Notes under the pieces: model-generated
Told to the model about the DNA's origin: nothing
The model's database searches: none
Seen by the model: the letters and a program-made list of their open reading frames with translations, nothing else
DNA from: Exophiala sp. HKRS030
Taxonomy: Eukaryota > Ascomycota > Eurotiomycetes > Chaetothyriales > Herpotrichiellaceae
NCBI GenBank assembly: GCA_023897205.1
Contig: JAHWDD010000009.1
Location: forward strand, 2,294,001 to 2,358,000
Reading direction: 5' to 3'
DNA length: 64,000 bases
In this document: positions 58,558-64,000 of the stretch, one piece after another
How positions within the stretch are numbered: the stretch's first letter is position 1
Layout of the letters: every line of letters starts with the position of its first letter
Program-made: the position numbers and the translations under genes

Positions 58558-59898
58558 ATCGTGGGTTTTTCGGTGGCAGGACGGAAGGACAACCTAGGAC
58601 TGGGATCGTGGCTCAGGTCTGTTGAGTCCGTAGGTGGATGAGCAGGTTGGCACCAAAGTATGAGTCTACCAAAGAGCTCAAAGCGACACATTGAAACGAT
58701 TGTGGTACTTCATTTGATTGTCTATATCCGGGGCGACGGCCAAACGCGTAAAAGTTGAAGTGAGAGATTGAGACGTCGACGACGCGCTTGGCTGCGGTGT
58801 AGGCTGCGGTGTAAGCATCGACACCATGTGACTTACCTACACGCAAGAGAATCTCGACGTGTGAAGTGTAGAGCTCGCGGCGAAGGCATCACGAGTCTTT
58901 ACTGAGAGATTTGGAAGATGCCACGGGCAAATAGAACTTTTGGAAATCCATCATCAATCTTGGACAACTACGACGAGCAGCTGGTGGTTTATGGATTTGG
59001 TGGGGAAGAAGATCTCCGCCGCAGTAACTTAGACAGGGAAACTATGCCGAAGAAGGGCTGATTACTGTATGCACGGGCTAAGGAGGCTAGGTGGCTGGCC
59101 ACTACCGTTGAACCAGCTCCAGGCAGCATCCACACCTAGGACTTGGGCTAAGGGGCCATGTGTTGCCTGTTTCCTGCCTGGAGCTTCCCCTCTCGGGCTT
59201 TTTTCTCGCCCCGCCTCCCATGCGCAGCCTGAGTAGGAGCTGTTTTAGGTACTCACGGTTCTATAGTGACTTAGGCCAAATTGTAACAGCTTGCACCTCC
59301 AACTCATCAATTGCATCACCGTCAGCCCGTCAAAGTCTCCTCACACTTCCGCAGTCACCTGGCAGCCATCCTCCACTATTACAAACATCCGTCAATCAAC
59401 TCATCCCATTCGTGTCTTGTCGTGCTTGTCCATCTGCGTACAGTACTACGGACTAGTACTCAAAACTACAATTCGCGAATCTTCCGTCACTGATCCCAGA
59501 CTTTCTAATCTCTGACCCAGTAGGCAATCGTGGCACTTGAGGCAACATTACAAACCCATTGCTTCAGCCTTTTTGCCTTGCCTGTGCCTGCGCCTCACAC
59601 CTGGCCGGTTTCTACCCTCCATCGCCATCGCCATCATCTCTTTCCTCTCATTCCACCAATCCTCCCTACTACAACCATTTTATCACGACCATCGTGCAGT
59701 TGAACAACTGCCCGCCTCCAATCTAGTCTGAAGTGCTGTTGCTTTGCCCTTTGGATTCCATCGCCCCGCGTTTCTGGTCTTGCCCAGGGCAAGGCCACAA
59801 TCACCATTTCACCTCACGCCGATATCCCAGAAACTTTAAAGGCCGGCAGCAAGAGAAAGGCTTCCAGTGAAGACCTCTCCCGGCCAGAGAAAAAGATC
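58558..59898. promoter_or_regulatory. Divergent intergenic region between GCP4 and UBA1
   Basis: About 1.3 kb with both promoters. The last 195 bp (59704-59898) form an ATG-less open frame continuous with UBA1 (see findings). Otherwise pyrimidine-rich leader sequence. Confidence 0.4.
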
Positions 59899-62800
59899 AT
59901 GACCGACTCCATCATGGAAGTCGACAATCCTGGAGCCGCCATCCAGCAACTACAAAATGGTGAAATCGACGAGTCTCTCTACAGCCGCCAACTCTACGTT
60001 CTGGGCCACGAGGCCATGAAACGAATGGGTTCTTCCAATGTTCTCATTGTCGGCCTCAAAGGTCTCGGCGTTGAGATTGCCAAAAACATTGCCCTAGCTG
60101 GTGTCAAATCTCTGACCTTGTTCGACCAACAGCCAGTCGCCATCGCTGATCTCTCTTCACAATTCTTTCTTCGAGCCGATGATGTGGGCAAACCACGAGC
60201 CCAAGTCACTGCTCCCCGGGTCGCCGAGTTGAACTCTTACACCCCAGTCTCCGTTCACAAGTCCTCTTCCTTGACAGACGACCTGACCCAGCTCAAACAG
60301 TATCAAGTCATTGTCCTCACAAACACTCCTCTAAAAGACCAGCTTGTCATTGCGGACTATGCTCACGCCAACGGAATTTACCTGGTCATCGCTGATACCT
60401 TTGGTCTCTTTGGTTACGTCTTTACAGATTTTGGCAAAAATTTCACAGTCGGGGATATCACCGGAGAGAATCCAATCAGTGGGATCATTGCCGACATCGA
60501 TGAAACTGGCTTGGTCTCAGCGCTTGATGAAACCCGCCACGGTCTCGAAGATGGCGACTATGTTGAATTTGCAGAACTCAGAGGTTTGGAAGAATTGAAC
60601 GGTGCTCCACCTCGAAAGATCGAAGTCAAGGGCCCCTACTCATTTTCCATCGGTGACGTCTCTGGACTGGGCAAGTATCAGGGAGGTGGACTATTTTCCC
60701 AGGTCAAGATGCCCAAGGTCATCAACTTTCAACCCCTGTCGGAACAGATCAAAAAGCCCGAGTTCTTGATCTCAGACTACGCCAAATTTGACCGTCCCGC
60801 TCAATTGCACCTTGGTGTACAGGCCTTACATGTCTTTGCTGAATCTCACAACGGTGAATTTCCTCGTCCTCACAACGACGCAGATGCCAAAGAAGTACTG
60901 GACATCACAAAGAAGCTGGCCCAGGAGAGCTCCGAGGAAGTCGATATTGATGAGAAAGTTATCACTGAGCTCAGTTACCAAGCTCGTGGAGATTTGAACC
61001 CTTCTGCAGCGTTCTTTGGTGGCCTGACCGCTCAAGAGGTTTTAAAGGCTGTGTCTGGCAAATTCACACCTATTGTGCAATGGCTCTACTTTGATGCTCT
61101 TGAAGCATTACCAACATCAGTTGCTCGAAGCGAGGAACTATGCAAGCCTATCGGGTCTAGATATGACGGACAGATTGCGGTGTTCGGCACAGAGTACCAA
61201 GAAAAGATATCCAAGGTCAAGAACTTCCTCGTTGGCGCCGGCGCCATTGGGTGTGAGATGTTGAAGAATTATGCTCTGATCGGACTCGGAACGGGTCCTA
61301 ATGGTCACATTACCGTCACAGACAACGACTCTATTGAGAAGAGCAATCTCAATCGACAGTTCTTGTTCCGTTCCAAAGACGTCGGAAAGCAAAAGAGTGA
61401 AACTGCTGCGGCTGCTGTACAAGTCTTCAATCCCGAACTCAAGGGCAAAATCACTACTTTGACGGACCGAATTGGCCCAGACTCGGAGGATATCTTTGAC
61501 GAGAAGTTCTGGCACAACCTCGATATCGTCACCAATGCGCTTGACAATGTAGAGGCTCGCACATATGTGGATCGACGATGCGTTTTCTTCCAGAAACCTT
61601 TGCTTGAAAGCGGCACGCTCGGAACAAAAGCGAATACTCAGGTCGTTCTTCCACGTATCACAGAATCGTACTCAAGCTCGCAAGATCCACCAGAACAATC
61701 TTTCCCCATGTGTACATTACGAAGCTTCCCCAACAAGATTGAACACACCATTGCTTGGGCTCGAGATTTGTTTCAATCGTACTTTGTTGGCCCACCCGAA
61801 ACTGTCAACCTGTACCTCTCACAGCCTGACTATATCAACACCACCCTGAGGCAACAAGGAAACGAAAAGTTGATATTGGACAGCTTGAAGGAGTTCTTGG
61901 TTACCGACAAGCCCTCTGACTTCAATGATTGTATCGCTTGGGCTCGCGTGCAGTTTGAAAAACAATATCATAATGCTATCGAGCAATTGCTATACAACTT
62001 CCCCAAAGACTCCAAGACGTCGACCGGTGCCGATTTTTGGTCTGGACCCAAGCGTGCCCCAACCGCACTCAATTTCGACCCCAACGACGAGACACATCTT
62101 GGTTTTGTCATCGCTGCAGCCAATCTTCACGCATACAACTACGGTCTCCAAGCTCCCAAGCTTAGCAACGATGATTATGCCAAAGTCATTGAAAGTGTTA
62201 TCATCCCAGACTTCAAACCCGACGCCAACGTCAAGATCCAGGCAGACGAAAAGGAGCCAGACCCGAATGGCCCAGCTCCAACGTTTGCCGATGATGCTGA
62301 GGAATTGAACAAAATCATTGCTGAATTGCCAACACCAAAGAGTCTTCCGGGATTCCGGCTGAACGTGGTCGAATTTGAAAAGGACGATGATACTAACCAC
62401 CATATCGATTTCATTACCGCAGCAAGCAATCTTCGAGCCCTCAACTATAATATTGCTACAGCCGACCGACACAAGACCAAGTTTATTGCTGGTAAGATCA
62501 TTCCAGCTATCGCAACCACGACGGCTCTAGCTACTGGCCTGGTGGTGTTCGAATTGTACAAGGTCATTGATGGCAAGACCGACCTTGAACAGTACAAGAA
62601 CGGATTCGTGAACCTTGCTCTGCCATTCTTTGGTTTCAGCGAGCCCATCGCCAGTCCCAAGGGTACATATCAAGGAAAGGATGGCGAAGTCACGATTGAC
62701 AAGCTTTGGGATCGATTCGAGGTGGACGATATTACCTTGACGCAGTTTTTGAAGCACTTCGAAGATCTTGGTCTGACCGTCACGATGGTAAGCTCTGGAG

Positions 62801-63000
62801 TCAGTTTGTTGTATGCCTCGTTCTATCCACCAAGCAAGAACAAGGATCGACTACCTCTCAAGCTCAGCAAGCTCTTGGAAACGATCAGCCGCAAACCCAT
62901 CCCGGAGCACCAGAAGAATATCATTTTCGAGATTACTGCGGAGGATACTACCGAGGAGGACGTGGAGATTCCTTATGTGATGGTGAAATACAGACAGTGA
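59899..63000 (+). CDS. UBA1: Ubiquitin-activating enzyme E1
   Basis: E1 adenylates ubiquitin and loads it on its catalytic cysteine for transfer to E2 enzymes. Single exon from the ATG at 59899, 1033 aa. Seen: [16 protein letters not shown], inactive adenylation half ([17 protein letters not shown]), and first catalytic-cysteine half-domain region ([16 protein letters not shown]). Then come the active adenylation half ([21 protein letters not shown], about residue 441 onward; [18 protein letters not shown]), and the catalytic cysteine Cys605 in [33 protein letters not shown] follows, and a C-terminal ubiquitin-fold domain ends [11 protein letters not shown]. No frameshift is seen in 3.1 kb. 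An ATG-less in-frame extension upstream may reflect an alternative first exon. Confidence 0.97.
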   Translation: MTDSIMEVDNPGAAIQQLQNGEIDESLYSRQLYVLGHEAMKRMGSSNVLIVGLKGLGVEIAKNIALAGVKSLTLFDQQPVAIADLSSQFFLRADDVGKPRAQVTAPRVAELNSYTPVSVHKSSSLTDDLTQLKQYQVIVLTNTPLKDQLVIADYAHANGIYLVIADTFGLFGYVFTDFGKNFTVGDITGENPISGIIADIDETGLVSALDETRHGLEDGDYVEFAELRGLEELNGAPPRKIEVKGPYSFSIGDVSGLGKYQGGGLFSQVKMPKVINFQPLSEQIKKPEFLISDYAKFDRPAQLHLGVQALHVFAESHNGEFPRPHNDADAKEVLDITKKLAQESSEEVDIDEKVITELSYQARGDLNPSAAFFGGLTAQEVLKAVSGKFTPIVQWLYFDALEALPTSVARSEELCKPIGSRYDGQIAVFGTEYQEKISKVKNFLVGAGAIGCEMLKNYALIGLGTGPNGHITVTDNDSIEKSNLNRQFLFRSKDVGKQKSETAAAAVQVFNPELKGKITTLTDRIGPDSEDIFDEKFWHNLDIVTNALDNVEARTYVDRRCVFFQKPLLESGTLGTKANTQVVLPRITESYSSSQDPPEQSFPMCTLRSFPNKIEHTIAWARDLFQSYFVGPPETVNLYLSQPDYINTTLRQQGNEKLILDSLKEFLVTDKPSDFNDCIAWARVQFEKQYHNAIEQLLYNFPKDSKTSTGADFWSGPKRAPTALNFDPNDETHLGFVIAAANLHAYNYGLQAPKLSNDDYAKVIESVIIPDFKPDANVKIQADEKEPDPNGPAPTFADDAEELNKIIAELPTPKSLPGFRLNVVEFEKDDDTNHHIDFITAASNLRALNYNIATADRHKTKFIAGKIIPAIATTTALATGLVVFELYKVIDGKTDLEQYKNGFVNLALPFFGFSEPIASPKGTYQGKDGEVTIDKLWDRFEVDDITLTQFLKHFEDLGLTVTMVSSGVSLLYASFYPPSKNKDRLPLKLSKLLETISRKPIPEHQKNIIFEITAEDTTEEDVEIPYVMVKYRQ

Positions 63001-63860
63001 GCAAACCATAGGGACTCTCTGATCGGTGGATAAAGGCGCATGTCACAGGCAAAAGCGGCGGATGACTAGATTGTAGCATAGACAGCGATTCATACCCTTC
63101 CATCCGAGTTGTGATACAATATTGCACAGTGGATTGAGACGGCGTAAATTTGCAGGGACTTCTATCTCTGCTCCCTTACTAGTTAGATACGACTCGTTTC
63201 AGGAGTTGCAAACATGCAAACGTCGACATGTTTTGCTATCATGGCTATTCACACATCATCCGGATCGTACACAACAGGTTAAAATCAAGCCAGATCTGTA
63301 TGCATGGCCAGAACAAGTGCTTCTGAAATTCTCTCGCGAATGGGTTTCCGTGGCTTGTACTTGGTGACTAATGGATGTAGGTTTAGTCATGGTGGGACCG
63401 AGACCACGAGGCTTGTGCAGGTTTTTTTTTGCGACCATGGGCGATGTCCATATTCGTCATGATTAGCTCATTCACTTTCCCACGAGACGGTGGAGGCGCC
63501 GCTTTTGACCAGTGGTGAGCCTGCCACCGCCAACCGCCGACCAGTGTTGTTCATTGCCACGATGGTGATCCACATGCTTCTCCCCCGCAGCGCCATGGAC
63601 GACACTGGTCACACTGGTTCAAAGGTCAATGACAAAGATAGCATAGGTGACTTGTAAGCTGTCGGCGAGGTTCCGCATCGTGCTGGTTCATATTTGTTGT
63701 ATATATCACCGAGGCCAAAGTGCCTCTGCCTGTATTCACCGGTCAACGAACGATAGCTAATGTCACAGACTCTTGGTCGACTGCAGCAATACTTGATACA
63801 TCTCGCGAAGCCATCAACAACATCAACGTTTACCACAAAGACAGCTTCATCTTTTACCAT
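63001..63860. other. Intergenic region between UBA1 and the terminal gene
   Basis: About 860 bp. No gene or repeat recognised; holds the promoter of the next gene. Confidence 0.4.
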
Positions 63861-64000
63861 GTCGGTATGTCCTCGTCCCTCTCTGTTTCTCTCACCAGCT
63901 GAGACTGACACAAGCTCTACAGGATTCTAAAGGTGGTATCACTGCATGGGTGAAACCCGGCGACAAATCCGGCGAGTTCAAGCGTCAGGTCTCGTCGTTT
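63861..64000 (+). CDS. ECM4/xi-class glutathione S-transferase (glutathionyl-hydroquinone reductase-like), 5' part only
   Basis: Exon 1 is only 63861-63866 (Met-Ser), followed by a 56-bp intron with a GTATGT donor and CTACAG acceptor. Exon 2 runs from 63923 off the window and reads DSKGGITAWVKPGDKSGEFK and then RQVSSF. The WVKPGDKSGEFKRQ start matches fungal ECM4-type proteins, which reduce glutathionyl-hydroquinones. The catalytic Cys-Pro region lies beyond the window, so the call rests on 28 residues. Confidence 0.65.

Overview
The window is nuclear DNA of a filamentous ascomycete (Pezizomycotina). Genes carry short GT-AG introns of about 43 to 111 bp, several with CTAAC-type branch points. 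The proteins include fungal families such as a DUF6594 membrane protein, a GPI-anchored GH16 wall glucanase, a pisatin-demethylase-like P450 and APQ12. A TACTCCGTA motif recurs in intergenic DNA, which I associate with Eurotiomycetes; that class assignment is a tentative inference.

Layout. 0.2-7.6 kb: ceramide synthase, a P450, a convergent O-methyltransferase and RIO2 kinase. 7.6-12.2 kb: gene-free DNA rich in short tandem repeats. 12.3-17.7 kb: a 1782-aa kinesin. 19.4-24.1 kb: S-adenosylmethionine synthetase, GPN3 and APQ12. 25.2-28.3 kb: a large coiled-coil protein. 30.4-38.0 kb: a dense housekeeping block (V-ATPase subunit H, TMF1/Sgm1-type golgin, Nas6, Prp46). 38-49.7 kb: a gene-poor accessory stretch with a decayed tyrosinase, an unrecognised two-exon gene, a retropepsin-like ORF and a DUF6594 gene. 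49.7-54.3 kb: two secreted or cell-surface proteins (GH16 glucanase, Cys-rich M15-like protein). 56.3-64 kb: gamma-tubulin complex component 4, ubiquitin-activating enzyme E1 and the 5' end of an ECM4-like glutathione transferase cut by the window edge.

The strongest cross-cutting observation concerns sequence quality. Six otherwise well-conserved genes (ceramide synthase, P450, V-ATPase H, Prp46, GH16, GCP4) are each broken by one or two frameshifts, eight in all. Every one is explained by exactly one missing base, and a short G or C run is available at every site. With that base allowed for, exon phases and total lengths become consistent. This points to homopolymer under-calling in the assembly rather than to pseudogenes. 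The tyrosinase, in contrast, shows true decay, with stops and lost copper ligands. I found no CRISPR array, rRNA, convincing tRNA or intact transposon, and no clearly undescribed system. The most unusual loci are the retropepsin-like ORF, a probable GC-AG intron in the DUF6594 gene, and the Cys-rich/M15-like secreted protein.
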